From Halobacillus aidingensis (GTDB lineage Bacteria; Bacillota; Bacilli; Bacillales; Halobacillaceae): DNA of 64,000 nucleotides. A program made the translations under genes and the position numbers. Under the pieces are notes generated by a model. It had not been told where the DNA came from. It did no database searches and saw only the letters and a list, made by a program, of their open reading frames with translations. This document shows positions 25,577-35,019 of the stretch, piece by piece; within the stretch, counting starts at the first letter, position 1, and each line of letters begins with the position of its first letter. The stretch covers positions 35,326 to 99,325 of the forward strand of contig NZ_FNIZ01000015.1 in assembly GCF_900104185.1 (NCBI RefSeq), given 5' to 3'.

Positions 25577-26059
25577 TTATTTAAGCTCTTTTTTCAATGT
25601 AACCAATGGCCTTATTTTACCTCTGAACCATTCTTCTGTGACTTCCCCTGTGGGTACAAATCCGTTCTTTTCAAAAAAACGCAGGCTCCCTTGGTTATCC
25701 TCGTACACTTCTGCAAAAACGTTATCCATACCAAAAAGAATATAAATCTCTTCCAAGAATAATTGAAGCGCCTCCGTTCCTACACCACAATTCCTCTTTT
25801 CTGCGATGACCATTCCGATAAAATTTCTTTCTGGGGTCCGGAACAATTCTAACTTACCAATTAAGCGACCATCCAGAACCACAGCTTTCATAAATAGATT
25901 CGGTTTTTCACCATTGAAGTAGGCTTCATACGCTTTTAAAAATTGTTCATATGTACGCGGGACATCCACACCTGTTTGAACTTGTAATTTTTCATCCATT
26001 TCCCACTCATGCAACACTTCGACGTCACTGCTGTTAATGTCCTCGATGGAAACTTCCAT
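25577..26059 (-). CDS. GNAT family N-acetyltransferase
   Basis: 160 residues, RimJ/RimL-like. The acetyl-CoA motif is VIAEKRNCGVGTEALQLFL, followed by NQGSLRFFEKNGF. The N-terminal segment VLHEWEMDEKLQVQTGV is also of this type. RBS GAGGAG precedes ATG 26059. It is the third GNAT gene in the window. The substrate is unknown. It lies 100 bp after the NhaC-family gene on the same strand, separated from it by a hairpin. Confidence 0.85.
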   Translation of the reverse strand: MEVSIEDINSSDVEVLHEWEMDEKLQVQTGVDVPRTYEQFLKAYEAYFNGEKPNLFMKAVVLDGRLIGKLELFRTPERNFIGMVIAEKRNCGVGTEALQLFLEEIYILFGMDNVFAEVYEDNQGSLRFFEKNGFVPTGEVTEEWFRGKIRPLVTLKKELK

Positions 26060-26100
26060 AAATCAATCTCCTCTTTAAAAATAGACCTTAATTATAAATT

Positions 26101-26127
26101 CAGTACCAGACGGAACGCCTGGTACTG
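26101..26127 (-). terminator. Hairpin after the NhaC-family gene
   Basis: CAGTACCAGGCG / CGTCTGGTACTG (one G-T pair) with a 3-nt loop; the following minus-strand tail is A/T-rich but not a T run. It shares the TACCAG core with other hairpins in the window. Confidence 0.5.
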
Positions 26128-26159
26128 TAAATATTCCCTATCCTATTATTTTGAACCCA

Positions 26160-27461
26160 TTAATTTCGAACCGTAAACCTTGGAAATCGAAACAGGATAG
26201 CCAGAACTCCTGAAAGAGCAAGCAGAATCGGATAAAAACAGTATGGGACAATACTGACTGGCGATATACTTGCCACCCCTGCCACGGACAAAATTTGAGC
26301 GCCATACGGAAGCAAGCCTTGGACAGAACTTGAGAAGATGTCCAAAAGGCTCGCTGACCTTTTAGAGTCAATCTCAAACCGTTCTGAGATTTGTTTAGCA
26401 AGCGGACCAGCTGTCATGATGGAGATCGTATTATTGGCAGTAGATACGTTCACGGCGCTTACCAATCCTGCGATACTGAATTCTCCACCTCTATTCGAAT
26501 GAGCGCCCCGACTTATTTTGTGAAGCAGAAAATCAATGCCTCCATTTTGCCGAATCAGTTCAACAAGTCCTCCTAGCAGGATGACAAGCAAGGCCAATTC
26601 CTGCATGCCGGCAAAACCATCTCCTATCAGGGTCACGAATTCCATCCCTGAAAATTCTCCCATAAAGAGGCCGATCAAGCCTGCAAAGCCGATGCCTCCC
26701 ATAAGGACATAGATGACATTGATGCCCATAATAGCAAAAATAAGAACTCCTAGGTACGGCAACACTTTTACAATGTTAAACGGATGTTCATCCTGAAGCG
26801 TAGACGCTGCATCCATTGTGAGAACACCAAAAATAATAGCCGTCACAATTGCAGCCGGAAGAACGATAAAGAAGTTTGCTTTAAATTTGTCCTTCATTTC
26901 TGTCCCTTGTGTACGGACAGCGGCAATTGTCGTATCAGAAATAATGGATAGATTATCTCCAAACATCGCTCCACTGACGATTGCTCCCATTGTCAGGGCG
27001 ACTGCGACATCTGTCTGCTCTGCAATGCCCATTCCAACAGGGGCCAGAGCAACAATCGTCCCCACAGAGGTCCCCATGGAGATGGAAATGAAACAAGCGA
27101 TGATAAACAAACCGACAATGAGCAAGTTCCCTGGCAATATACTCAAACCTAAGTTGACAGTTGAATCAACAGCTCCCATCCCTTCAGCGACCGTAGAAAA
27201 AGCACCGGCCAATAAGAAGATGATCACCATCAAAATAATGTTGGAGTGACCTCCGCCTTCCGTCAATTGTTGTAATTTCGTTTGGAAAGCTGTTTTTCTA
27301 TTCATGAAAAGGGCAACAAGAATCGCGGCGAAAACAGCCACCAATACAGGCATTTTATAGAAGTCACCGGTCAGTATTCCAGACCCGATGAACAACAGGA
27401 TGAATACCCCGAAAGGAATCAGCGCCCATCCGTTCCCCTTATTCAACTCTTTCGTTTCCAT
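26160..27461 (-). CDS. NhaC-family carrier (paralogue of the S-box-controlled carrier)
   Basis: 433 residues, about 11-12 membrane segments, with the family motif GAMFGDNLSIISDTTIAAVR and the related C-terminal NVSTANNTISIMTAGPLAKQ. It is closely related along its whole length to the carrier at 47217-48536, for example sharing GSGI-TGDFY-MPVLVA and ASISPVSIVP. It may thus share a substrate (see that entry). No SAM riboswitch lies upstream here; only a short AAGGTCT / AGACCTT hairpin is visible in the 5' region. RBS AAGGAGG precedes ATG 27461. Confidence 0.82.
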   Translation of the reverse strand: METKELNKGNGWALIPFGVFILLFIGSGILTGDFYKMPVLVAVFAAILVALFMNRKTAFQTKLQQLTEGGGHSNIILMVIIFLLAGAFSTVAEGMGAVDSTVNLGLSILPGNLLIVGLFIIACFISISMGTSVGTIVALAPVGMGIAEQTDVAVALTMGAIVSGAMFGDNLSIISDTTIAAVRTQGTEMKDKFKANFFIVLPAAIVTAIIFGVLTMDAASTLQDEHPFNIVKVLPYLGVLIFAIMGINVIYVLMGGIGFAGLIGLFMGEFSGMEFVTLIGDGFAGMQELALLVILLGGLVELIRQNGGIDFLLHKISRGAHSNRGGEFSIAGLVSAVNVSTANNTISIMTAGPLAKQISERFEIDSKRSASLLDIFSSSVQGLLPYGAQILSVAGVASISPVSIVPYCFYPILLALSGVLAILFRFPRFTVRN

Positions 27462-27715
27462 AAAAATCCTCCTTAGTCAGGATTCGTTCATAAGGTCTAG
27501 TAAGAAGCAGAAAGACCTTAATAAGCTCTTTCATACTCTACAACACACGAAGATGAGATATCAAGTTCTAAGAAGTGTTCTGGACAAATGGAAAAAATAG
27601 GTCCAGAGACGTAAATGAAATACGCCTAAAGCTAAAGGTAAAAATTATCTAAGTCGCCTATGCTTAGAATGTCCAGGAACTATTTGTAAAATTTTTATCT
27701 GAATGAAAAATTTCC

Positions 27716-27744
27716 CTCATGTTTACATGAGTTCAGGATATAAT
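27716..27744 (+). promoter_or_regulatory. -10 element with overlapping palindrome before the RND gene
   Basis: A perfect TATAAT (27739-27744) lies 33 bp before the start codon. CTCATG-TTTA-CATGAG (27716-27731) sits where the -35 should be, and no good -35 is present, so a regulator probably binds there. Confidence 0.45.
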
Positions 27745-27776
27745 TAATTTCGTGTCACGATAAGGAGGAGAAGGAT

Positions 27777-30700
27777 ATGAGAGTACTGAAGTTTATTTTG
27801 CAAAGGAAAATCTTAATTGGACTTGTAACGATGCTCATCCTCATCATAGGTGGTTATGCCATGTTGAACATGGACGAAGAGCTTCTTCCACCTCTTTCTA
27901 TGGATAGCGGATACATCAATGTTGATGCTGGCAGCCAACCGGCAGCAGAAGTCGAACGTACGATTACAAACCCCCTCGAGAGGCAGCTGGAAAGTATAAA
28001 GGAAGTGGAAGAAATACGGTCCACCTCTTTTGACGGACGAAGTTCCATTCAAATGACCTTTGAACGCGGGGAAGGTCCCGAGGCCATAAAAGAGGCAGAA
28101 GCCATAACCAATCAAGTCACATCTTCCCTTCCTGTGGATCGGGTAGAGGCTGGGCAGTATGGGACGACTCAAAGCTATCAATTCTTTCTAGATCTTTCAG
28201 GTGGAAAAATGGAAGAAATGAGTGAGTTTGCTACAAATACGCTCGAGCCAAGACTCGAAGAGCTCCCTGAAGTACGCGATGTTGACCTCATGGGCATTCA
28301 AGAAAATGAAATGGTCGTCCAATTTAACCAGCAGGAGTTAACAAATAGAGGGTTACAAGTGGATCAAATCATTCCCCTTTTACAACAAGCGGATGAGGAG
28401 GTTACTTTAGGTGAATTATCTAAAGAAGAGAACACTCCATCCCTCCGGTGGAAATCATCGATTGAACAAGTCAGTGACTTAGAAAACATCAGCCTTCCTA
28501 CCCAAGCAGGATTCATCCCACTTCAAGAAATCGCTACAGTGACACTACGACCTCAAGAGCAATCATCCTTTGTATGGAAAAATGGCGCGAAAGATTTTCT
28601 TTTTATCCAAGTCGGAGGATCCGATAACTTCACCGACATTGAAACGGCCTCTGCTGTAAGGGAAGAAATAAAATCAATGGAAGACGAAGGTCTCTTTGAA
28701 CGTTTTCAAATAAACGAAGTCGTCGCTCAAGCCGACTATGTTGAAGAGTCCATTAGTGGCGTAACAAGCAACATCCTCGTCGGAGGTTTGATTGCCATTG
28801 CCATCCTGTTTATTTTCCTACGAAACTTAAGAGCCACTTTTATCATCAGTATATCCATTCCTACTTCTATTCTGCTTACACTCGCTTCCATGTGGATGCT
28901 CGATTACAGCTTGAACATGCTGACGCTCATCGGCCTTGGGCTTGGAATCGGGATGATGGTCGACTCTTCCATTGTCATTTTGGAGTCCATTTACAATAAG
29001 AAAGAAAGCGGAATGAAGGGGATGGAAGCCGTTACTTCGGGTATAAAAGAAGTCGCTACCGCTGTTCTTGCTTCCATGATGACAACGATTGTCGTTTTCC
29101 TCCCTATTGGTCTCCTTGGAGGAGAAATGGGGCAATTCATGATTGTTTTGTCGATTGTCGTTGCTATTACTTTAATCAGTTCTGTCATCATTTCTTTTAC
29201 GTTGATTCCATCTCTGGCAGAGAAATTTATGAAGCTGAGCAATAAGAAACAGATCAGGCATGAAGGACCTATTCTAAAGTTCTATGATCGACTGGTTTCC
29301 TGGACCGTTAGAAAAAAACGTCACAGTCTTGGCGTACTACTTCTTTTTGTGACATTGTTCGCAGGATCCCTTTTCCTAATTACGAAAATTCCAATGACTA
29401 TTATGCCAGACGTTTTCAATCGCTATGCCGAATTGATGATTGATGTGGAGGAAGGATTGTCCCAAGAAGATAAACAAGAACTTGTGATGGCGGTCCACGA
29501 AGAATTGGAGAAGATTGATGATGTCGAATCAGATTATGTCATGGATAACGGTGGGATGCTATACACCATTATCAACATGACGAAAGAAGACGACATTACC
29601 ACAGAGCAAAAAGAAGTGAATGAACAGATTTTCAAATCCCTTCGTTCTTTAGAAGAAAAGTACCCAATCAATCAAGTATCTAGTGTGATGGATGGAGGTG
29701 TCGGGAGTCCTGTCCAAGTCCAAATAAAAGGAGAATCTTTCGAAGAATTACGAGCAATATCTCAGGATTTCAAAGAAAATTTAGAAGAAATCGATGGAAT
29801 TGTGGCCAGCCAAACTTCCATGGATCGAACTGCAGAAGAAGAGCTCATTCAAATTGATCAGAAAGCACTTGAGGATGCAGGCTTGAATGAATGGCAGGTA
29901 CGTCAGACGATTCAGCAAGCATTCCTTGAACAGCCGATCAGTGAGCTTACTATTGATGAGAAAGATGTACCATTACTCGTGAAATGGGAAGAACCGACAA
30001 CGTCTAAAGAGTCCTTGCTTGGTATCACGATTCCTACAACAGACGGAGAACAACCCCTTTCAAACTTCCTAACCCTTGAGACAGTCGATACACCGAATGA
30101 AATCAATCATGTAGATGGAGAACGATATATTTCAGTGACTGCTGATATTGAAGAGCGCGATCTTGGGTCCATCAACCGTGACGTTCAAGAGCTTATCGAT
30201 GAATTTGTTACACCTACTGGATATAATGTGACGCTTGCGGGTGATTTAGAGGCCCAACAAGAAGCTATACAGGAAATGCTTCTCATTTTGGGCATTGCTA
30301 TTTTCCTTGTCTATCTCGTTATGGCTGTCCAGTTCAACCACCTGTTCCACCCGCTCATCGTCATGTCCGTCATTCCAATGACAGTGGTCGGTGTCATCCT
30401 TGGTTTATTCCTAACTCAAAGAGAACTTAGCGTCATGTCTGCCATGGGCATTGTTATGCTGATCGGAATCGTCCTGAACAATGCAATTCTTTTCATTACG
30501 AGAACGAATCAGCTAAGAAAACTTGGATGGGACGTAGAAACCTCCCTCACCCAATCCGGGAAAGACCGATTGCGCCCGATTTTCATGACCAGTCTGACCA
30601 CAGCAGGCGGAATGTTACCTCTTGCTCTTGCCACCGGATCTGCAGGCAACTACCAAGCACCGATGGCTACAGTCATTATATCCGGGCTTCTTTTTGCAAC

Positions 30701-30803
30701 ATTCATTACTTTGTTACTGATTCCGGCCATCTATCGCTTATTCACAAGATCAAGAAAAAAGAAAACAAAGATCAACGCTTACCCAAAAGAATCAGCTATG
30801 TAA
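27777..30803 (+). CDS. RND family exporter (SwrC/HAE-like)
   Basis: 1008 residues with the RND layout: TM1 at the N-terminus, a large extracellular domain (about 40-325), six helices (about 330-530), a second large domain (560-830) and five C-terminal helices. It resembles B. subtilis SwrC (YerP), a single-component exporter tied to surfactin tolerance and lipid or drug efflux. TM4 has GLGLGIGMMVDSSIVILESI, with only one of the two Asp used for proton coupling in AcrB (VDD); the later repeat has GIVLNNAILFITRTN. The C-terminus is Lys-rich. RBS AAGGAGGAG precedes ATG 27777. No adaptor or outer-membrane partner is nearby, as expected in a monoderm. Confidence 0.85.
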   Translation: MRVLKFILQRKILIGLVTMLILIIGGYAMLNMDEELLPPLSMDSGYINVDAGSQPAAEVERTITNPLERQLESIKEVEEIRSTSFDGRSSIQMTFERGEGPEAIKEAEAITNQVTSSLPVDRVEAGQYGTTQSYQFFLDLSGGKMEEMSEFATNTLEPRLEELPEVRDVDLMGIQENEMVVQFNQQELTNRGLQVDQIIPLLQQADEEVTLGELSKEENTPSLRWKSSIEQVSDLENISLPTQAGFIPLQEIATVTLRPQEQSSFVWKNGAKDFLFIQVGGSDNFTDIETASAVREEIKSMEDEGLFERFQINEVVAQADYVEESISGVTSNILVGGLIAIAILFIFLRNLRATFIISISIPTSILLTLASMWMLDYSLNMLTLIGLGLGIGMMVDSSIVILESIYNKKESGMKGMEAVTSGIKEVATAVLASMMTTIVVFLPIGLLGGEMGQFMIVLSIVVAITLISSVIISFTLIPSLAEKFMKLSNKKQIRHEGPILKFYDRLVSWTVRKKRHSLGVLLLFVTLFAGSLFLITKIPMTIMPDVFNRYAELMIDVEEGLSQEDKQELVMAVHEELEKIDDVESDYVMDNGGMLYTIINMTKEDDITTEQKEVNEQIFKSLRSLEEKYPINQVSSVMDGGVGSPVQVQIKGESFEELRAISQDFKENLEEIDGIVASQTSMDRTAEEELIQIDQKALEDAGLNEWQVRQTIQQAFLEQPISELTIDEKDVPLLVKWEEPTTSKESLLGITIPTTDGEQPLSNFLTLETVDTPNEINHVDGERYISVTADIEERDLGSINRDVQELIDEFVTPTGYNVTLAGDLEAQQEAIQEMLLILGIAIFLVYLVMAVQFNHLFHPLIVMSVIPMTVVGVILGLFLTQRELSVMSAMGIVMLIGIVLNNAILFITRTNQLRKLGWDVETSLTQSGKDRLRPIFMTSLTTAGGMLPLALATGSAGNYQAPMATVIISGLLFATFITLLLIPAIYRLFTRSRKKKTKINAYPKESAM

Positions 30804-30872
30804 TAACCCCCAAAAACAGGAAAGGATGAGCGAAACCTATCCATGTATGACCTCCCCTATTGTAAATAAATG

Positions 30873-30904
30873 AGGCGCAGCTGAATTTTCAGCTGCGCCT
30901 TTTT
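30873..30904 (+). terminator. Terminator of the RND gene
   Basis: AGGCGCAGCTGA / TCAGCTGCGCCT 12-bp stem followed by T residues. Confidence 0.88.
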
Positions 30905-30988
30905 ATTACCTAATCCTACTAGGAATAATCCAATTCATGATTCAAACTGCAGGAACCCCACATCATCAAAACCATCCCTTTTCTATTT

Positions 30989-32371
30989 CTAAAAGAATAA
31001 GAGATGAGCGAGTAGTGCTGCAATCGGTAGAGTAATGACCGTACGCTGCAGGAAAATTACAAAAAGCTCAAAAAAGTTGATCGGAATTTTCGACTTAATT
31101 AAAAGGATGCCGATCTCAGACATGTAAATGAGCTGCGTCAGTGACATGACCCCAATAATGAAACGGGTCAGTTCTGATTCAATTCCGCTTCCAACCACAG
31201 CGGGTAGGAACATATCTGCAAATCCAACAATCATCGCCGGTGCAGCCTCTGCAGCTTCTGGTATTTGCAGCAGATTCAAAAACGGAATGAACGGGTAGGA
31301 AAGCCATGTGAATACTGGTGTGAATTCCGCAATAACGAGCGCGATGGTTCCAAGTGCCATCACGAGTGGGATCAAGCCGAACCAAATATCCGCCACATTG
31401 AACATTCCTTTTCTCACGATGGATCCAGCGCTTTTCACTTGATCCGCTTTGGCTACCGCCTGGTCGAGACCGAATTTGAACGTGGATGTCCCTTCTGGCA
31501 CGATTTCATCAATCTGTTTCCCTACCGGCTCGTGATACGTTTCTTTTTTCAAGGAAAGCGGTGGAATTCTCGGGCAGATAACAGCGGCTACCACCCCACA
31601 AACCACGACCGTGAAATAAAAGGATACAAACATATGGTCAATCGATAAAAACTTCGCAATCACAAGACTGAACGCAATCGATGCAATCGAAAAGTTACTC
31701 GCAACGACTGCCGCTTCACGTTTGGAATAGTAACCATTTTCATACTGCTGGGTGGTCAACAGCACACCTACCGTCCCACTCCCCATCCACGAAGCCATCG
31801 CATCTACAGATGAACGACCAGGCAGCTTGAACAGTGGATGCATCACTTTTCTTACGACCGTTCCAATCAGGTCCATCAAACCGAACTCTAGCAACAGCGG
31901 CATAAATAAACTGGCAAATAGAAACCAGACCATAAGTACAGGAATTAAATCATAGAGGACAACGCCCCCTGTCAGTTCAGAACCGATAAAGGAAGGGCCC
32001 GCCTCGAGGAGCGTCAGGATAGCAAAAGCTGCTCCAAGGAAACGCAAGACCATCCAGAACGGTCCAACATCAAAAACATTCGCAATAAATGGATGATTTC
32101 TTATTTTGCTGTTCGCGACTTTGACCCCGACACTCCCTATCGCAGAAAGCGAGATTACAATAGTCATGAACAAAGGAATCCAGGGGCCGATCGTCGCTTG
32201 AAGCCCATCTGCCATCAAACCAAGTCCGATCGTCACCCGTCCATCGACAGAGATAGGGACGAGGAATAGTAGAACCCCGACCAAAGATGGTAGAAAAAAT
32301 TTCATCCATTGCTTCGTTGTATAGGATGTAGATGTTTGAATACTGCTTACTTTTGATTGTTGAATAGCCAT
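30989..32371 (-). CDS. YjiH-type membrane protein with nucleoside-recognition (Gate) domain
   Basis: 460 residues, about ten hydrophobic segments. The sequence follows the YjiH/Gate family: VPISVDGRVTIGLGLMADGL, GRSSVDAMASWMGSGTVGVL, and a C-terminal ADMFLPAVVGSGIESELTRF. Gate-domain proteins include spore maturation and nucleoside-transport-related families, but YjiH itself has no proven substrate. The start at ATG 32371 has RBS GGAGGA; the longer frame includes it. It is divergent from the P450 gene, with a 7-bp palindrome between the two. Confidence 0.8.
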   Translation of the reverse strand: MAIQQSKVSSIQTSTSYTTKQWMKFFLPSLVGVLLFLVPISVDGRVTIGLGLMADGLQATIGPWIPLFMTIVISLSAIGSVGVKVANSKIRNHPFIANVFDVGPFWMVLRFLGAAFAILTLLEAGPSFIGSELTGGVVLYDLIPVLMVWFLFASLFMPLLLEFGLMDLIGTVVRKVMHPLFKLPGRSSVDAMASWMGSGTVGVLLTTQQYENGYYSKREAAVVASNFSIASIAFSLVIAKFLSIDHMFVSFYFTVVVCGVVAAVICPRIPPLSLKKETYHEPVGKQIDEIVPEGTSTFKFGLDQAVAKADQVKSAGSIVRKGMFNVADIWFGLIPLVMALGTIALVIAEFTPVFTWLSYPFIPFLNLLQIPEAAEAAPAMIVGFADMFLPAVVGSGIESELTRFIIGVMSLTQLIYMSEIGILLIKSKIPINFFELFVIFLQRTVITLPIAALLAHLLFF

Positions 32372-32427
32372 GATTCGTCCTCCTCCGTCATTTTTATGCA
32401 TAATTAAGTATAAATAAACAGTGCATG

Positions 32428-32442
32428 ATAGTTAGTAACTAT
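32428..32442. promoter_or_regulatory. Perfect palindrome between YjiH-like and P450 genes
   Basis: ATAGTTA-G-TAACTAT, embedded between TGCATGA (32423) and its inverse further on (CCATGCATGA). It is a candidate operator for either divergent gene. Confidence 0.4.
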
Positions 32443-32559
32443 ACATTTCCATGCATGAAAATTCAATAGTTTTCATGAAGTTTTTTAAGACGGTTTATCC
32501 AGGCAAAGAAAAAGGAATAAAGAAGACTACGAGATTGCTAGTAAAGGAGACGTTACATA

Positions 32560-33810
32560 ATGACGGTCAAAGTGCCGAAAGACAAGACGATCGACAATAC
32601 ACTCGCGATTTTTAAAGACGGGTACAACTTCATACCAAAGCGGGTTCAAAATCACCATTTGGATGTATACGAAACGAGAGTTCTAGGAGAAAAGGTGGCC
32701 CTCCTCAGCGGAATCGAGGGGGCAAAGCTATTTTACGACACCAGTCGTATGAACCGGAAAAATGCTCTCCCTAAGAGAGTCTTGAAAACTTTATTTGGTG
32801 AAGATGCTATACAGACGATGGATGGGGATGCACACACTCATCGCAAATTATTATTCATGTCATTGATGACTCCTGATGCCCTGCAGGAACTGTATGAAAT
32901 CACAACGAAAAACTGGGCACGTTTCACAAAAAAGTGGAGCAGCATGAAAAAGGTGACGCTTTACGACGAGTCTAGGGAACTACTTTGCCGGACAGCGTGC
33001 GAATGGGCCGGCATCCCATTAGAAGAAAAAGAAGTGAAGAAAAGAACGAGAGATTTGAGTAACATGATCGATGGATTCAGTGCGGTCGGGCCGAAGCACA
33101 TTGAAAGCCGGAGAGCACGGAAACGGTCGGAGGACTGGATGGAAGATCTAATATTACAAGTCCGGCAAGGGAAACTTGAAGCAGAAAAAGGAAAAGCCAT
33201 TCACGAAATGGCTATGCATAAAGATTTAGAGGGCCAACCCTTAGACGCAAGAATGGCAGCAATTGAGGTGTTGAATGTGATTCGTCCACTTGTAGCCATT
33301 TCTAAATTCATCGCATTCGGCGGTGTTGCCCTTCATGAATATCCAGAAACACAAACGCGCGTCTCTCTGGATGATGAATATTTATTTCGATTCGCACAGG
33401 AAGTCCGTCGTTATTTCCCTTTCGTTCCTTTTCTCGGAGCGAGGGTCGACCATGATTTCACATGGCAGCAATACCCGTTTAAGAAAGATCAACTTGTCCT
33501 GATCGACATTTATGGAATTAACCATGATCCTAAAATTTGGGGGAATCCGGATCAATTCAATCCTGAAAGATTCATCGACTGGGATGGAGGATTGTTCGAC
33601 TTGATTCCTCAAGGCGGAGGCGGATATTATAAAGGACACCGTTGTCCAGGAGAATGGCCGACCATTGAAGTATTGCAAGCCAGTTTCCGATACATAACCA
33701 AACACTTGGGTTATGATGTGCCGAAACAAGACTACAGCTACAGTTTGAAAAAGATGCCCTCCCTTCCGAAGAGCGGTTTTATTATAAGCAATGTCCACTT
33801 CAAAAATTGA
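32560..33810 (+). CDS. CYP152-type cytochrome P450 (fatty-acid peroxygenase)
   Basis: 416 residues, the length of B. subtilis CypC/P450-BSbeta. These enzymes use H2O2 to hydroxylate fatty acids at alpha/beta carbons. The heme Cys lies in YKGHRCPGEW and the family-specific Arg-Pro pair that binds the fatty-acid carboxylate in NVIRPLVAISKFIAFGG. The residue corresponding to position 85, Gln in BSbeta and His in the decarboxylase OleT, is Gln here (EDAIQTMDGDAHTHRK), which points to hydroxylation. No redox partner is nearby, as expected for a peroxygenase. RBS AAAGGAGA precedes ATG 32560. A strong terminator follows. Confidence 0.88.
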   Translation: MTVKVPKDKTIDNTLAIFKDGYNFIPKRVQNHHLDVYETRVLGEKVALLSGIEGAKLFYDTSRMNRKNALPKRVLKTLFGEDAIQTMDGDAHTHRKLLFMSLMTPDALQELYEITTKNWARFTKKWSSMKKVTLYDESRELLCRTACEWAGIPLEEKEVKKRTRDLSNMIDGFSAVGPKHIESRRARKRSEDWMEDLILQVRQGKLEAEKGKAIHEMAMHKDLEGQPLDARMAAIEVLNVIRPLVAISKFIAFGGVALHEYPETQTRVSLDDEYLFRFAQEVRRYFPFVPFLGARVDHDFTWQQYPFKKDQLVLIDIYGINHDPKIWGNPDQFNPERFIDWDGGLFDLIPQGGGGYYKGHRCPGEWPTIEVLQASFRYITKHLGYDVPKQDYSYSLKKMPSLPKSGFIISNVHFKN

Positions 33811-33823
33811 CTATTAAAAGCTA

Positions 33824-33856
33824 AAAAACGTCCAGGAATAAATCCTGGACGTTTTT
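33824..33856. terminator. Bidirectional terminator between P450 and AI-2E family genes
   Basis: AAAAACGTCCAGGA / TCCTGGACGTTTTT 14-bp stem with a short loop. Confidence 0.92.
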
Positions 33857-33860
33857 CTAT

Positions 33861-34922
33861 TCAGGGATGATAGAGTCGGTAAAAATCATACCCGTGTTTC
33901 AGCAATACTTTCAATACGGAATAAGTAGGTACAGCGATAATCATTCCGACCACTCCATACAATGGTGCCGCCACAATGAGTAACAGAATAACCGTTAACG
34001 GATGGATATCCAAGCGTTCTCCAAAGACCAAGGGGGCAACCAAATTCCCCTCTAATTGTTGGACAACAATGAACGTGATAATCACATAAATAGCCATCGA
34101 AGGTTCCTGCATGAGGGCGACTACAATTGCCGGAATCGCACCAATGACAGGTCCGACAAATGGGATGACACACGTTAACATCACAAAGATCCCAAGTATC
34201 AAAGCATAATCAAGCCCGATGATGACGTAACCGATATACGTCAGCACACCATCCACAGCAGCAATTGTCGCTTGTCCGATAATGTAAGAAGAAACCGTAT
34301 AGTCTAAATCTTTGAGCACCTTTTCCCCGCGTGGTTTATGTTTCTCAGGCAAGGCCCTTTTTAAGAAAGGAATCAGTTTGTGGCCATCTTTTAAAAAGAA
34401 AAACAAAACGAACGGAACGATAATCAAGACGGTAGTCGCCCCTGCGATGGTCGAGAAAACACTCATCATGTGTTCCCCGATCTGTTGAGTCAATCCACCG
34501 AAGTATTCCGTTACTCGCTGCTTAATGGAAACAACGGACACCATCCCCATATCGTTTTGCTCCAGCTTTTGCCCTGCCTCTTCGGCTGTCTGTTTTATTT
34601 TCTCAGGTAAATTCGATATATCCGTAATCTGTTTTTTTATGGTATCTGCTAAAAATCGGATTCCCCCATAAATGAGAACCCCGATCAGTGCAAAAACAAG
34701 CAGAATGGCAACAGGGAGAGGTAAAAACTTTGATTTTGCCATAAAATGCACGGCAGGTCGCAAAATATAAAAAAGGAACCCAGCAATTAGCAATGGATAA
34801 AATAAAGTTCCAAAGATCGTCTTGACGGGATTCAAGAGCTCTAGTTTTTCTAAGAAATAATACAGGATGAGTATAAGTATAGCTGCTGTGATGTACTTAA
34901 AGAATGAATGTCTGATCCACAT
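33861..34922 (-). CDS. AI-2E family membrane protein
   Basis: 353 residues, seven to eight hydrophobic segments in the AI-2E/TqsA/UPF0118 layout: N-terminal pair of helices, a helical cytosolic stretch (about 95-155) and the C-terminal transport core. Typical motifs are VPFVLFFFLKDGHKLIPFLK, SSYIIGQATIAAVDG, CVIPFVGPVIGAIPAI and NLVAPLVFGERLDIHPL. Some family members are Na+/H+ or Na+(Li+) antiporters in halophilic Bacillaceae, a plausible role here; autoinducer export is the other family precedent. RBS AAGGA precedes ATG 34922. Upstream lies repeat copy 4. Confidence 0.87.
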   Translation of the reverse strand: MWIRHSFFKYITAAILILILYYFLEKLELLNPVKTIFGTLFYPLLIAGFLFYILRPAVHFMAKSKFLPLPVAILLVFALIGVLIYGGIRFLADTIKKQITDISNLPEKIKQTAEEAGQKLEQNDMGMVSVVSIKQRVTEYFGGLTQQIGEHMMSVFSTIAGATTVLIIVPFVLFFFLKDGHKLIPFLKRALPEKHKPRGEKVLKDLDYTVSSYIIGQATIAAVDGVLTYIGYVIIGLDYALILGIFVMLTCVIPFVGPVIGAIPAIVVALMQEPSMAIYVIITFIVVQQLEGNLVAPLVFGERLDIHPLTVILLLIVAAPLYGVVGMIIAVPTYSVLKVLLKHGYDFYRLYHP

Positions 34923-35019
34923 GTTCCTTCACCGTCCTTTTACACCATTCATTCACTAAATGGACGGATCGTAAACTATTGATCCGAATTCATGACCAAA
35001 AATCCACCATTTCATTATA

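Noticed and set aside
26160..27461. SAM riboswitch upstream of the second NhaC-family gene
   Set aside because: The leader (27462-27660) shows none of the S-box core motifs such as GGTGCTAATTCC; only a short AAGGTCT/AGACCTT hairpin is present.
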